Part shown: one piece after another, positions 32,130 to 40,950 of the stretch
How positions within the stretch are numbered: position 1 is the first letter of the stretch
Layout: each line of letters begins with the position of its first letter
NCBI GenBank assembly: GCA_013349295.1
Contig: DUZW01000010.1
Location: 16,975-80,974, forward strand
Length of the DNA: 64,000 bases
Source: Deltaproteobacteria bacterium
GTDB taxonomy: Bacteria; Desulfobacterota; Desulfobulbia; Desulfobulbales; Desulfurivibrionaceae
Direction: 5' to 3'
The notes under the pieces: generated by a model
Database searches by the model: none
Told to the model about the DNA's origin: nothing
What the model saw: only the letters and a program-made list of their open reading frames with translations
Made by a program: the position numbers and the translations under genes

Positions 32130-33376
32130 ATGACCGAGAACCCCATGGAACTTACAACCCCGCCCGCCATTCTCGCCGTTGACGACGACCCTGCAATTCT
32201 AAAAACTATTTCCCTGCTACTTACCAAAGAGGGTTATGCCGTTTATACTGCGGAAAATGGGGCCAACGGCCTTGAGATCCTCAAAAAACAAGCCATCGAT
32301 CTCCTCCTCCTTGACATACGGATGCCGCAAATGGATGGGCTTGAGATGCTCAAGCTGGCAAAAGAATACGATCCGAACATTGCGACAATTATTCTTACAG
32401 GAATAGTTAAAAAAGAACTCCTGACCGAATTAATGCATCTCGGGTGCTACGGCTACATCCTCAAGCCCTTCGCCAATACTGAGATTGTGCTCAACGTCGT
32501 CAATGCCCTCAGAAGACACAAACTGGAACTGGCCGACAAGAAGCAGCAGGAAACCCTTGAGCACCTGGTTTCACAACGGACCCGGGAGCTCAAGGACTCC
32601 CAGAACAGAATAATTCAGCAAGAAAAAATGGCCGCCATCGGATGCCTTGCCGCCGGCGTTGCCCACGAAATCAACAACCCTGTCGGTTTTATCATGAGCA
32701 ACCTGGGATCCCTGGCAAAATATCTGGAAAAAATAAAGCTGTACCTGGCGGATCTGGAAGCCGATGAGGAGGCCTCTCAAGATCCAGAGGCGAGAAGACA
32801 GAGGCGTAAAAATCTAAAGATTGATTTTATCCTGCAAGACATTGAGGGGCTTATTGCGGAATCTCAAGACGGCTGCAATCGCATCAAAACCATTGTCAGC
32901 AACCTGAAATGCTTCTCCCGAACCGACAAGGAAGAAGCGCAGCTGGTCAATATCAACGACAACATCGAGACTACCCTCACCATCGTTTGGAATGAACTGA
33001 AATATAAGGCACAGGTAGTGAAGGAATTCGGAGAGCTTCCTCTTTCCCGCTGTCTGCCGCAACAACTCAACCAGGTGTTTATGAACCTGCTGGTCAATGC
33101 CGCGCATGCCATGGAAAGCCAGGGCATCATCACCATCAGGACCTGGACAGAGGACAACGCCATCTTTATCTCCATTACCGACACAGGGAAAGGTATCCCC
33201 AAGGAAAATCTCACAAAAATCTTTGAGCCGTTACCACCAAGGAGGTGGGCAAGGGTACCGGGCTGGGCTTGAGTATCTCCTACGATATCATCAAAAAACA
33301 CCAAGGCGACATCAGCGTGGAAAGCGAGCTCGACAAGGGTACCGTTTTCACTGTGAAGCTTCCGGTGCAGGAGTAA
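32130..33376 (+). pseudogene. Receiver-histidine kinase, frameshifted near the C-terminus
   Basis: A receiver (ILAVDDDPAIL, LLLLDIRMPQMDG, KPF), a coiled linker and a kinase core like that of the upstream gene (AAGVAHEINNPVGF, NLLVNAAHAME, TDTGKGIP) read openly to about 33230. There the expected FEPF(Y/F)TTKEVGKG is broken: the bases run CCG-TT-ACCACCAAGGAG, four short of the paralogues, and the frame ends at 33272. Shifting frame restores [19 protein letters not shown] and continues to TAA 33374-33376 ([10 protein letters not shown]). The truncated form lacks the G2 box (GTGLGLSI) needed for ATP binding, so the gene is probably inactive unless the deletion is an assembly error. Confidence 0.85.
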
Positions 33377-33657
33377 TGATACCCTGGATCCAGCCGCATG
33401 GCTTTCTCCTGGCGATTGGCCAACACCAGGGACGAAAGGGGCGCTGGATGGTTGTTACAAGATATGATGTCCTCATTTCAGTCTGGACGACAGACCCAGG
33501 ATGACGCATGCCGAGGGAAAAACAACCCCGGCTATGCTTGAGCAAGCATCAAATTGGCAGGAGATCGGAGGGAATCCACTCGGGAAACCCAAAGAACCTC
33601 TGTCGTCACGTTTTCGACGTAAAACGAACACCAACAACAGGTAGGGTGGTGCCAGCC

Positions 33658-34869
33658 ATGATAACGACGAAGACAATCACTATATTGATGATTGAAGATG
33701 AACGGTTAACCGCCGACCTGATGATCAAGATACTAACCATGTATGGCGGTGATCAAGTTGTTGTCCTGCATGCCGACACATTGGCTGGCGGGTTGCAAAT
33801 AGTGGCCGACGGCGGAGTGGATCTCGTGCTGCTCGACCTGAACTTGCCGGACAGCGCGGGCTTGTCGACACTGCGAAAGCTGCACGATGCCACCTCGGAT
33901 ATTGCAATCATTGTCTTGACGGGGATGAGAGATGAATCTCTTGCCATCCAGGCGCTACAGATGGGAGCTCAGGATTATTTGATGAAGGGGGATATCAATG
34001 GTCCGTTTTTGCTCAAGACCTTACGCTACTCCCTTGAACGCAAACAGTTTCAGGAGGAATTAAAAAAACATCAGGCCCAGATGATACAGTATGAAAAGAT
34101 GGCATCCATAGGCCAGTTGGCCGCCGGAGTAGCTCACGAGATTAATAATCCTATCGGCTTTATTTCCAGCAACCTCAGTTCGCTTGATAAGTACGTGGAA
34201 CGGCTTCTTGAATTTATTGAACTGCTCTCCGCCCAAAGTGTACAGAGCAGTAATGGTGGTGGCGCCGGAGAGGTGATTGCCGCAAAGCGCCGGGAGCTTA
34301 AGATAGATTTTATTTCAAATGACATCAAAACCTTGATCGCTGAATCGTTGCAAGGTACTGAGCGGGTGAAGCATATCGTGCAGGATTTGAAGAATTTTTC
34401 CCGGGATGAGCAGGACACGGCAACTTTTGAAGATATCAACGATATCTTGGAAAGCACCCTCAATATGGTCTGGAATGAATTGAAGTACAAGGTGACCCTG
34501 AAAAAAGAATTCGGCTCACTGCCGAAAACAAGATGCAACCCTATGCAGCTCAGTCAGGTTTTTGTCAACCTTTTGGTGAATGCGGCGCATTCCATCGCGC
34601 ACCAAGGTGATATTATAGTGAAAACCTGGCAAGAGTCCGGAGGGATTTATGTGACAATCACCGATACTGGTTGCGGGATTCCGGAAAATATTCTGCCGCG
34701 GGTGTTTGATCCCTTTTTTACCACAAAGGAGGTGGGTAAAGGCACGGGCCTTGGATTAAGTATTGCCTACGAGATCATCACAAAAAAACATAATGGCGAG
34801 ATCACGGTCGCCAGCAAGGTGGGCAAAGGAAGTACTTTTAGCATCAAAATTCCGGTTGTTGAGGAGTAA
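33658..34869 (+). CDS. Receiver-histidine kinase hybrid, third paralogue
   Basis: The 403-residue protein joins a receiver (ILMIEDERL, LVLLDLNLPDSAG, then MGAQDYLMKGD) to a kinase core ([49 protein letters not shown]), ending KIPVVEE. It closely resembles the 29754 and 32130 products in the kinase core. The frame opens at 33508, but ATG 33658 is preferred because the receiver begins there and GGGTGGT precedes it. Codon use is noticeably more A/T-ending (for example GAGATTAATAATCCTATC in the H-box) than in the 29754 copy, suggesting a different history. It is cytoplasmic and lies downstream of the frameshifted gene on the same strand. Confidence 0.9.
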   Translation: MITTKTITILMIEDERLTADLMIKILTMYGGDQVVVLHADTLAGGLQIVADGGVDLVLLDLNLPDSAGLSTLRKLHDATSDIAIIVLTGMRDESLAIQALQMGAQDYLMKGDINGPFLLKTLRYSLERKQFQEELKKHQAQMIQYEKMASIGQLAAGVAHEINNPIGFISSNLSSLDKYVERLLEFIELLSAQSVQSSNGGGAGEVIAAKRRELKIDFISNDIKTLIAESLQGTERVKHIVQDLKNFSRDEQDTATFEDINDILESTLNMVWNELKYKVTLKKEFGSLPKTRCNPMQLSQVFVNLLVNAAHSIAHQGDIIVKTWQESGGIYVTITDTGCGIPENILPRVFDPFFTTKEVGKGTGLGLSIAYEIITKKHNGEITVASKVGKGSTFSIKIPVVEE

Positions 34870-34907
34870 TGGAAACAGGGAGTCGATAACACGGATTTTC
34901 TCTTGTA

Positions 34908-36017
34908 TTATCCGTGCCAGGTTGTCATGGAAAAGCCCTTGTCCCGGAAAAGGGTAAGACATGCCTGCGCAGCACTTTGGTCGTAGATTTCACCTGTATT
35001 CTTTTCGATCTCGGCAAGAGCCAGATCGAGACCTGGGGCAGGGCGGTAAGGGCGGTGGGAGGACATCGCCTCCACCACGTCGGCAACAGCCATAATCTTC
35101 GCCTCTAACAATATCTCGTTATTAGCCAAACGGTTCGGGTACCCGGACCCGTTAATTCTCTCATGGTGCTGCAGCACTATTTGTGAAATCGGCCAGGGGA
35201 ATTCTATTCCTTTCAGGATATCAAATCCGACCTGGGGATGGGTATGGATTAATTCTCTTTCAATGGAAGACAATCTCCCAGGCCGGTTGAGGATTTCCGC
35301 CGGCACGTATATTTTCCCCAAATCATGGACTATCCCGGCCAGGCGTATGCCTTCGATGACATCCGCCGACAACCCCATCTCCCCGGCAATCGCACAGGCC
35401 AATTCCGCCACCCGTTTCTGATGTCCCGCAGTATAGGGGTCTCGCGTCTCAACCGCCATGGCCATGGCTCTGACGGAACCATCAAGCGCCTGTTCAAGCT
35501 TCTTGACCAGTTCTTGCAACTGTTCCTCGTTGTGCCTGATCTGTGCTGTTTTCTCATAGACCTTGCTTTCAAGTTGCCGGGTCAAAAGCACGAGTTCGTC
35601 GTTCTGTTTTCGGGTAACAGCATGCAGTCTCTTGTTTTCCTGCGATACGTTGTAATGGTTAAGCGCCTCTCTCACAGCCAATACCAACTCGGAATTGTTA
35701 AACGGCTTGTTGATAAACCGGAAGATATTGTTTTTGTTGATGCCCTCCATCATGACATCCAGGTCTGCATAGCCGGACATAATTATCCGGATAGCATCAG
35801 GCCATCTCGCTTTGACTATTTCCAAAAAGTCTGTCCCCTGCATTGAGGGCATTTTCTGATCCGTGACAACTACGGCAGCAACACTCGTCTCAAGCCTTTT
35901 CAGCGCTTCCTCGGGGTTGTCGAAAACACAAAGATTCAGGCCCTCTTCATCGGCAAAAATCCGTTCAATCGCCCGAAGAAGGTGATTTTCATCATCAACG
36001 AAAAAAATATTATCCAC
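34908..36017 (-). CDS. Response regulator with HD-GYP domain (c-di-GMP phosphodiesterase type)
   Basis: The 369-residue protein has an N-terminal receiver (IFFVDDENHLL, VVVTDQKMPSMQG, INKPF), a coiled linker and an HD-GYP domain with RDPYTAGHQKRVAELA, GIVHDLGKIYVP and QHHERINGSGYP. RpfG-type proteins of this layout hydrolyse c-di-GMP. The GYP motif is present as GSGYP. Start is taken as GTG 36017 with GAGG six bases upstream; ATG 36041 in the same frame lacks a ribosome site. It is convergent with the third kinase paralogue; its receiver may be fed by one of the neighbouring kinases, and its activity would link them to adhesion. Confidence 0.9.
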   Translation of the reverse strand: MDNIFFVDDENHLLRAIERIFADEEGLNLCVFDNPEEALKRLETSVAAVVVTDQKMPSMQGTDFLEIVKARWPDAIRIIMSGYADLDVMMEGINKNNIFRFINKPFNNSELVLAVREALNHYNVSQENKRLHAVTRKQNDELVLLTRQLESKVYEKTAQIRHNEEQLQELVKKLEQALDGSVRAMAMAVETRDPYTAGHQKRVAELACAIAGEMGLSADVIEGIRLAGIVHDLGKIYVPAEILNRPGRLSSIERELIHTHPQVGFDILKGIEFPWPISQIVLQHHERINGSGYPNRLANNEILLEAKIMAVADVVEAMSSHRPYRPAPGLDLALAEIEKNTGEIYDQSAAQACLTLFRDKGFSMTTWHG

Positions 36018-36262
36018 GCGCCACCTCTTTCCCAACAACATGATTCTACGAGATTATTTTATCTTTGACGATTTTCTCCATCGAGCAATCCAAAACCTTA
36101 TAATTTATTATATCACAATGGCTCTCTTTTTAAAAACCTTGTCGCCGCAAAAACCACGAAACAGGAATCTGTTCATCGCAAACTGCGGGATGATGCGCAG
36201 AAGGTGCCAGCCGAGGCTCGCGGAACTCCGCAACCGATTGAGAATCAATCATATTTGGGTCA

Positions 36263-36404
36263 AAGGGAGAGATCAGAATCACAACCTGGGCCGCATTGAA
36301 TTTCATATACCCGTATCAGCGATACCTGCGGCAGTATCCCCCAGGATAAGATTCAACGAATCTTCGAGCAGTTCTATACCGGTAAGGAGATGGGCAAGGC
36401 ATGA
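36263..36404 (+). pseudogene. Decayed fragment of a histidine kinase ATPase domain
   Basis: In the 435-base gap 36018-36452, bases 36263-36404 match the 29754 kinase around its N and G1 boxes: AAG-GGA-GAG-ATC-AGA-ATC and ACC-TGG-GCC (KGEIRI..TW), then, after a frameshift, RISDT.....QDKIQRIFEQFYTGKEMGKA and TGA. At least two frameshifts and a lost GTGLGLSI box show it is dead. The same gap upstream of the fragment shows no gene. It supports repeated duplication and loss of this kinase type here. Confidence 0.7.
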
Positions 36405-36452
36405 CGCCTGCCCCGGCAATCGAAGGATGTTAACAGAATTCCAAACACACAT

Positions 36453-37223
36453 TCATCCCCCCAACGGCACCAACTCCACCTCGCCCCAGGCGCCCAGCTC
36501 CTCACCCCGGATGATGACCACGCCCAAAACCCCCGACACAGCGGCGGCCTTGCCCAAGGCGAGCTCAAGGCTCTGACCCGGTTGAACCGCGTTGCCGGCG
36601 AGGGTGGCGACCGCGTCGGCCAGGGCGGTATCCTTGGCCAGCACCGTGACGGAGTCGGCCTCGCCCAGACTCAGGGAGTGTCCCACGGTGCCGGACGAGG
36701 TGCAGATGCCGAGGGGCATGCACCCGGCCGGAATCTTCAACCCCACCCTATTGCTGAGCGGCGAGGTCCCGGCAAAGATCCCGACCACGCTCTCCTGGTT
36801 CCGGCAAAAATAGATGTCGCCGCCGTTTTCCACCACTACTTCGCCTGCGCCCGCAGCCAAAAGATCCAGCCCGACATACTCGGCGATGGCCCCGGCCACC
36901 GCAGCCATGGGGCCGACCTCCGCGGCCAGACCTGCGGCGAGCATCCGTTTGACAATGGGCGGAGCCATGGGATCGAGGGGCAGAGGAGTAAGGGATTTCA
37001 GAAATTCAGGATGGCAGGCGATATAGCTTTCCAGCTGGCTGCGATACTGGATTACAGCATCGCCGGCCCTGTCGCGCAGCTCTTTTCCAGCAAGGATCTG
37101 CAAGTCCGTTTCCCGGATTCGCACCTCGAAAGCGATCAGGTCGCCATGCGCAACACGGTTCCGATAGGTCCTCTTGCGGTATGAACAGGGGGCCGGATGT
37201 TTCTTTTTTCTTTTGACGGTCAC
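36453..37223 (-). CDS. UPF0280 family protein (ApbE-like fold)
   Basis: The 256-residue product matches the UPF0280 family: CSYRKRTYRNRV near the N-terminus, then FEVRIRETDLQILA, AEVGPMAAVAGAIAEYVG, VVENGGDIYF, and GICTSSGTVGHSLSLG. The last motifs resemble the FAD/metal-binding parts of ApbE flavin transferases, but the family role is unknown. The frame begins at GTG 37223 with no clear ribosome site, so the start is uncertain by some codons. It is divergent from the glycosyltransferase pair. No operon partner is evident. Members occur in methanogens and sulfate reducers, which fits the presumed host. Confidence 0.88.
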   Translation of the reverse strand: MTVKRKKKHPAPCSYRKRTYRNRVAHGDLIAFEVRIRETDLQILAGKELRDRAGDAVIQYRSQLESYIACHPEFLKSLTPLPLDPMAPPIVKRMLAAGLAAEVGPMAAVAGAIAEYVGLDLLAAGAGEVVVENGGDIYFCRNQESVVGIFAGTSPLSNRVGLKIPAGCMPLGICTSSGTVGHSLSLGEADSVTVLAKDTALADAVATLAGNAVQPGQSLELALGKAAAVSGVLGVVIIRGEELGAWGEVELVPLGG

Positions 37224-37332
37224 GGCATGACTGGTATGGTGAGGGGTTATGGGAAGAAGAGATTAGCGGCAGTATAGCGGAGAAGAAGACAGGCAGCAAG
37301 GAGTTCCCTACCCCCCGGCAAACAGGCTGAAA

Positions 37333-37962
37333 ATGGACGGAAACAAGCAGGCGCGGCTCATCCTTTTTACCCGTTATCCCGTACCGGGCCGGACAAAAAC
37401 CCGGCTGATTCCAGCCTTGGGAGCAGAGGGCGCAGCCGGGCTCCAGCGGCGGATGAGCGAAACACTTATCGCCCATATGGCACAGTTTGCACACAACTAT
37501 CCGGTTACCCCGGAAATTCGCTTTACCGACGGAAATCAGGAAGCCATGCAGAACTGGCTTTCCAGCGATATCCCCTGTGTGGCCCAGGGCGATGGCAACC
37601 TAGGCGACCGTCTGCGCCGGGCTTTTGCCCAGGCCTTTGCCCAAGGTGTTGGTCGGGTGGTGGTTATCGGCGCTGATTGCCCCGGCCTCTCCCCTGCCCT
37701 CTTTGCCCAAGCCTTTAATGCCCTTGCCCGGCAGGATCTGGTGCTCGGGCCGGCCAGGGACGGCGGCTATTATCTTCTTGGCCTCCGCCGCCCAGCTCCC
37801 TCTCTTTTTTCCGATATCCCCTGGGGCAGCGGGGAAGTCCTGGCCGCGACCCTGAAACAGGCGCAGGCCCTGAATCTTACAACCCATTTCCTGGAAGCCC
37901 TTGCCGATGTTGACCGACCGGAAGACCTGCGACATCTCGATCATCATCCCGACCCTCAATGA
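37333..37962 (+). CDS. TIGR04282-type glycosyltransferase (DUF2064, arsenosugar-type)
   Basis: The 209-residue enzyme shows LILFTRYPVPGRTKTRLIPALGAEGAA near the N-terminus, GDGNLGDRLRRAF, VVIGADCPGLSP (the DxD-like nucleotide-sugar site) and LGPARDGGYYLLGL. This is the TIGR04282 (DUF2064) layout, often encoded beside TIGR04283 proteins and linked to arsenosugar-like biosynthesis. The stop at 37962 lies 56 bases inside the next gene, so translation is coupled. Substrate is not provable from sequence; no arsM-like methyltransferase is in the window. Confidence 0.88.
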   Translation: MDGNKQARLILFTRYPVPGRTKTRLIPALGAEGAAGLQRRMSETLIAHMAQFAHNYPVTPEIRFTDGNQEAMQNWLSSDIPCVAQGDGNLGDRLRRAFAQAFAQGVGRVVVIGADCPGLSPALFAQAFNALARQDLVLGPARDGGYYLLGLRRPAPSLFSDIPWGSGEVLAATLKQAQALNLTTHFLEALADVDRPEDLRHLDHHPDPQ

Positions 37963-38632
37963 GGCGGCGTGTATCGGTCAAACCGTGACCGGACTGGTCG
38001 GAGAGCCGGGGGTGGAGGTGATCGTGGCCGATGGCGGCAGCCGCGACCATACCGTGCCCCTGGCCATGGCAGCCGGAGCAACGGTGATACCCGCCCCGGT
38101 CGGTCGCGGGAGCCAACAGAATGCCGGGGCGCGGGTGGCAAGGGGGGGGGCGCTGCTCTTTCTCCATGCCGACACCCGACTGCCGGAGGGGTTTGCTGCC
38201 CCCATCCGCGCAACCCTCGACCGGCCGGGCATCGTGGCCGGAGCCTTCCGCTTCGCCATTGACGCCGCAGGCTGGCGCTTTCGGCTTCTTGAACATGGCA
38301 CCAATTGGCGGAGCGCCTGGTTTGGGCTTCCCTACGGCGATCAAGCGCTCTTTCTGCCCGCCGCCCGGTTTCAGGCCATGGGGGGCTTTAAAGAGCTCCC
38401 CATGCTGGAGGACCTTGAGCTGGTTCTGCGCTTGCGGAAAATGGGGAGGCTCGCCCTGCTCACAACCCCGGCCCTCACCTCGGCCCGACGTTGGCAACGC
38501 CTGGGGCTTGTGCGCACAACCCTTGTGAACCAGTCGATTTTACTGGGGTTTTTTTGCGGAATCAGCCCGGCCCGGCTTGCCCGCTGGTATGGCGGGGACC
38601 GAAAGGAGAATGGCAGGTTCCTTGGGAAGTAG
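37907..38632 (+). CDS. TIGR04283-type family 2 glycosyltransferase (arsenosugar-type)
   Basis: The 241-residue protein is a GT2-fold enzyme: ISIIIPTLNEAACIGQTV, VIVADGGSRDHT, GRGSQQNAGA, LLFLHADTRLP, then FGLPYGDQALFLP and MLEDLELVLRLR. The whole pattern fits TIGR04283 glycosyltransferases that are paired with TIGR04282 proteins. Start ATG 37907 (GGAAG upstream) overlaps the preceding gene by 56 bases; an in-frame TTG at 37901 is possible. The 3' end overlaps the convergent cvpA gene by 93 bases. No membrane anchor is obvious apart from the hydrophobic SILLGFFCGISP near the C-terminus. Confidence 0.88.
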   Translation: MLTDRKTCDISIIIPTLNEAACIGQTVTGLVGEPGVEVIVADGGSRDHTVPLAMAAGATVIPAPVGRGSQQNAGARVARGGALLFLHADTRLPEGFAAPIRATLDRPGIVAGAFRFAIDAAGWRFRLLEHGTNWRSAWFGLPYGDQALFLPAARFQAMGGFKELPMLEDLELVLRLRKMGRLALLTTPALTSARRWQRLGLVRTTLVNQSILLGFFCGISPARLARWYGGDRKENGRFLGK

Positions 38633-39112
38633 TTGCCGGTGCAGATTCTGGTCCGGAACAAAGGAAAGCAGAAAACCGGAACTTTTGGACAGATAGGGTG
38701 CGGCAAGAGAACCGGTCATGAGCGGGTTGGAATCCGCCAACAGCCCGGACATCACCATGAAGAGAACGGGAATAATCACCCCCGCCTTGACCAGCCCGAA
38801 AATCCCGCCCATAAACCGATCAAACCAGCCAAGAAGCGAGATGCTCATGACCTTTTTCAGCACAAAGCCAAGGGCCAGAACCCCGAAAAAAACCGCAAGA
38901 AAAAGCAAGGCGTAGGTCACGAGAAAACAGAGCTGGGGCGAAGGGATCATCGAGGAAAGGCGCGGGCTTATCTGCTCGTAATAGCGCCCGGCAAAAAGAT
39001 AACCGAGAATGAGCGCGGCCAAGGAGGCCAGCTGCCGGACGAAACCTATCCAGATGCCACGGACAAGAAAGATGAGAATGATGGCGATAACGCCGAAATC
39101 AATTGCGGTCAT
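38540..39112 (-). CDS. CvpA family membrane protein
   Basis: CvpA-type proteins are inner-membrane proteins with an early, poorly understood link to colicin V export. The 190-residue product starts MTAIDFGVIAIILIFLVRGIWIGFVRQL, has four hydrophobic helices and the GWFDRFMGGIFGLVKAG motif typical of the family. ATG 39112 is chosen (AGGGGATC upstream) over the longer frame to 39160. The last 93 bases overlap the convergent glycosyltransferase gene, and the C-terminal 31 residues (PAILLSVPAIPAGKPG onwards) are low-complexity, so a recent loss of the original stop codon is possible. Confidence 0.88.
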   Translation of the reverse strand: MTAIDFGVIAIILIFLVRGIWIGFVRQLASLAALILGYLFAGRYYEQISPRLSSMIPSPQLCFLVTYALLFLAVFFGVLALGFVLKKVMSISLLGWFDRFMGGIFGLVKAGVIIPVLFMVMSGLLADSNPLMTGSLAAPYLSKSSGFLLSFVPDQNLHRQLLPKEPAILLSVPAIPAGKPGRADSAKKPQ

Positions 39113-39336
39113 GGTTGATCCCCTGAAACATGGTTTCTCACGCCCCCTTATACCGGTCACGACATTACAATGTTACAGTTATTTTTGAACAACGGCTTAG
39201 GAGCCCTCAAAAATGTTGCTCTATTCCGGCCGGTCAGTTACGGCTTCTGATACCGTTTTAGCCACGCGCAATGCCAAGTTGTTTTTTAACAGCGGCTTAC
39301 GGCCAAGGGCAAGGTTTTTTACAACTGGAGGGAACA

Positions 39337-40113
39337 ATGGCGTTAGTCCAAGCCATTTTTGAAGAATACTGGCCACACTGGCAGCACCATTTTACCCCGG
39401 AGGCCCGTTTGCGGCTGGGGGGGGTGCCGCTTGCCGCCTTGCCCGCCCGCGCCGACATCATGCAACCCGGCTTGGCCAGTGAATATCTGAGTCCGGACGA
39501 GTTGGAGCAATGGCGCGGTTTTAACCTGGAAAAAAGACGCGCCGAATGGCTTGGCGGACGAATTGCCGCCAAATGGGCGGCTGCCGGGCTTCTGGGCGAA
39601 ACCGCGATGACCTGGCGAAACCTTGTGATCCGTACGGAAGCGGGAGGACGCCCCTATGTGGCTACAGAGACTCACGCCGCCCCCCCGTTCATCTCCATCT
39701 CCCATAGCGGGCCGCTGGCCGCGGCCCTGGCGGCAAACTTTCCCTGCGGGCTCGACATCCAGGAACCGGGAGCCAAGATCCACACGGTCAGGGACCGCTT
39801 TGTCTCTCCGGAAGAAGAGGATATCCTGAGCGCCTCTCTTCCTGAATCATTTACAGAAACGGAAAGGCTCACCATGTTGTGGGCTGCCAAGGAGGCAATA
39901 CGCAAAATGGTCCGAACCACCCCCCTGCCCGGGTTCCTGGAGATCCGTTTGCTTGCGAACCATGCCGGCTGCGGCACCCAGGCAGACCCCCTGACGCTGA
40001 CTTTTGCCTCGAACAGGGATCAGGACGGTTGCCCGCCGACCATTACCGTGCTATCCTTTTTTGCAGACAATCTGGCATGGGCCATGGGTTGTCTGCCCAC
40101 CAGAAAGGAGTAA
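39337..40113 (+). CDS. 4'-phosphopantetheinyl transferase (Sfp type)
   Basis: The enzyme transfers phosphopantetheine from CoA to carrier proteins. The 258-residue product, started at ATG 39337 behind GGAGG, shows FISISHSGPLAAALA, the metal-binding GLDIQEPG and the family motif WAAKEAIRK. These match the (V/L)GxD and WxxKEAxxK signatures of the Sfp/HetI class, which act on secondary-metabolite or polyketide carriers more often than on the primary fatty-acid ACP. It is followed three bases later by a Crp/Fnr regulator, so the two are probably co-transcribed. No carrier-protein gene is visible nearby. Confidence 0.9.
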   Translation: MALVQAIFEEYWPHWQHHFTPEARLRLGGVPLAALPARADIMQPGLASEYLSPDELEQWRGFNLEKRRAEWLGGRIAAKWAAAGLLGETAMTWRNLVIRTEAGGRPYVATETHAAPPFISISHSGPLAAALAANFPCGLDIQEPGAKIHTVRDRFVSPEEEDILSASLPESFTETERLTMLWAAKEAIRKMVRTTPLPGFLEIRLLANHAGCGTQADPLTLTFASNRDQDGCPPTITVLSFFADNLAWAMGCLPTRKE

Positions 40114-40116
40114 CCC

Positions 40117-40797
40117 ATGGAACTCATGTCTTTTCTAAAACAGGTTCCGCTGTTTAGCGGCCTGACCGCCGGACAGTATGAAGAGCTGGCCATGATCATC
40201 ACCCTTCAGGATTATGGACGCGGACAGAGCATCTTTGCCGAAGGCGATGCGGGGACCGGGTTCTATGTGGTCATGGAGGGCTTGGTCAAGATCTACAAAC
40301 TTTCCATGGAAGGCAAGGAACAGATCCTCCATATCTTCGGGCCGGGGGAACCCTTTGCCGAGGCCGCCGTCTTTACCGGATCGACCTTTCCGGCCCATGC
40401 CCTGGCCCTGGAGAAAAGCCGCACCATCTTCATCCCGCGCGGCGCCTTCATCGAACTGATCCAGACCAATCCGGCCCTGGCCATGAACATGCTGGCGGCC
40501 CTTTCCATGCGGCTCAAAAAGTTTGCCCATCTGATCGAGGATCTGTCGCTCAAGGAGGTGCCGGGGAGGGTGGCGGCGCACCTCCTCTATCTCAGCGGCC
40601 AGCAGGGAGACACCGACACCGTAAAGCTCAATATCAGCAAAGCCCAGCTGGCCAGCCTGCTGGGCACCATTCCCGAAACCCTTTCCCGCATCCTGACCAA
40701 GCTCTCCAAACAGGGGCTGATCAGCACCGAAGGGTCGCGGATCACCATTCTGGATCGGGACGGTCTGGAGGATCTGGCCATGGGAGAAAAACTGTAG
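40117..40797 (+). CDS. Crp/Fnr-family transcriptional regulator
   Basis: The 226-residue protein has a cyclic-nucleotide-binding-type barrel (about 10-120, VPLFSGLTAGQYEELAMII, GTGFYVVMEGLVKIY, GEPFAEAAVFTGSTFPAHALA), a dimer helix, and a C-terminal winged helix-turn-helix (ISKAQLASLLGTIPETLSRILTKLSKQGLIST). The conserved Arg and Ser that hold cAMP are absent and no four-cysteine FeS motif is present, so it is neither classic Crp nor Fnr; it resembles Dnr/Crp-like regulators that bind haem or other ligands. It follows the phosphopantetheinyl transferase gene by three bases, and a palindromic repeat element follows. Confidence 0.92.
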   Translation: MELMSFLKQVPLFSGLTAGQYEELAMIITLQDYGRGQSIFAEGDAGTGFYVVMEGLVKIYKLSMEGKEQILHIFGPGEPFAEAAVFTGSTFPAHALALEKSRTIFIPRGAFIELIQTNPALAMNMLAALSMRLKKFAHLIEDLSLKEVPGRVAAHLLYLSGQQGDTDTVKLNISKAQLASLLGTIPETLSRILTKLSKQGLISTEGSRITILDRDGLEDLAMGEKL

Positions 40798-40842
40798 GCG
40801 AGGAAAGCGGCACGCAAACGACCGCTTGGTGCCGAAAATGGA

Positions 40843-40950
40843 GTAAACTGTTCAGCAGTGCCGCAGATGAGCGAAAGAGGTCTGCGAAGTGTGCTGTCGC
40901 ACACGAGCGGGCCGATGACAACGCAGATGCGGTGCTGCCGGACAGTTTAC
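40843..40950. repeat. Palindrome-ended dispersed element, copy 3 (108 bp)
   Basis: GTAAACTGTTCAGCAGTGCCGC and a mostly matching complement bound a 108-bp element in the same orientation as copy 1, with CAGATG inside both arms and GTGTGCTGTCGCACAC in the middle. It fills the space between the Crp/Fnr gene and relA, and its right end supplies the relA stop codon. Confidence 0.88.

Noticed and set aside
39178..39301. Imperfect pair GTTATTTTTGAACAACGGCTTA and GTTGTTTTTTAACAGCGGCTTA about 99 bases apart
   Set aside because: Only two imperfect copies upstream of the phosphopantetheinyl transferase gene; too weak to call a repeat family.
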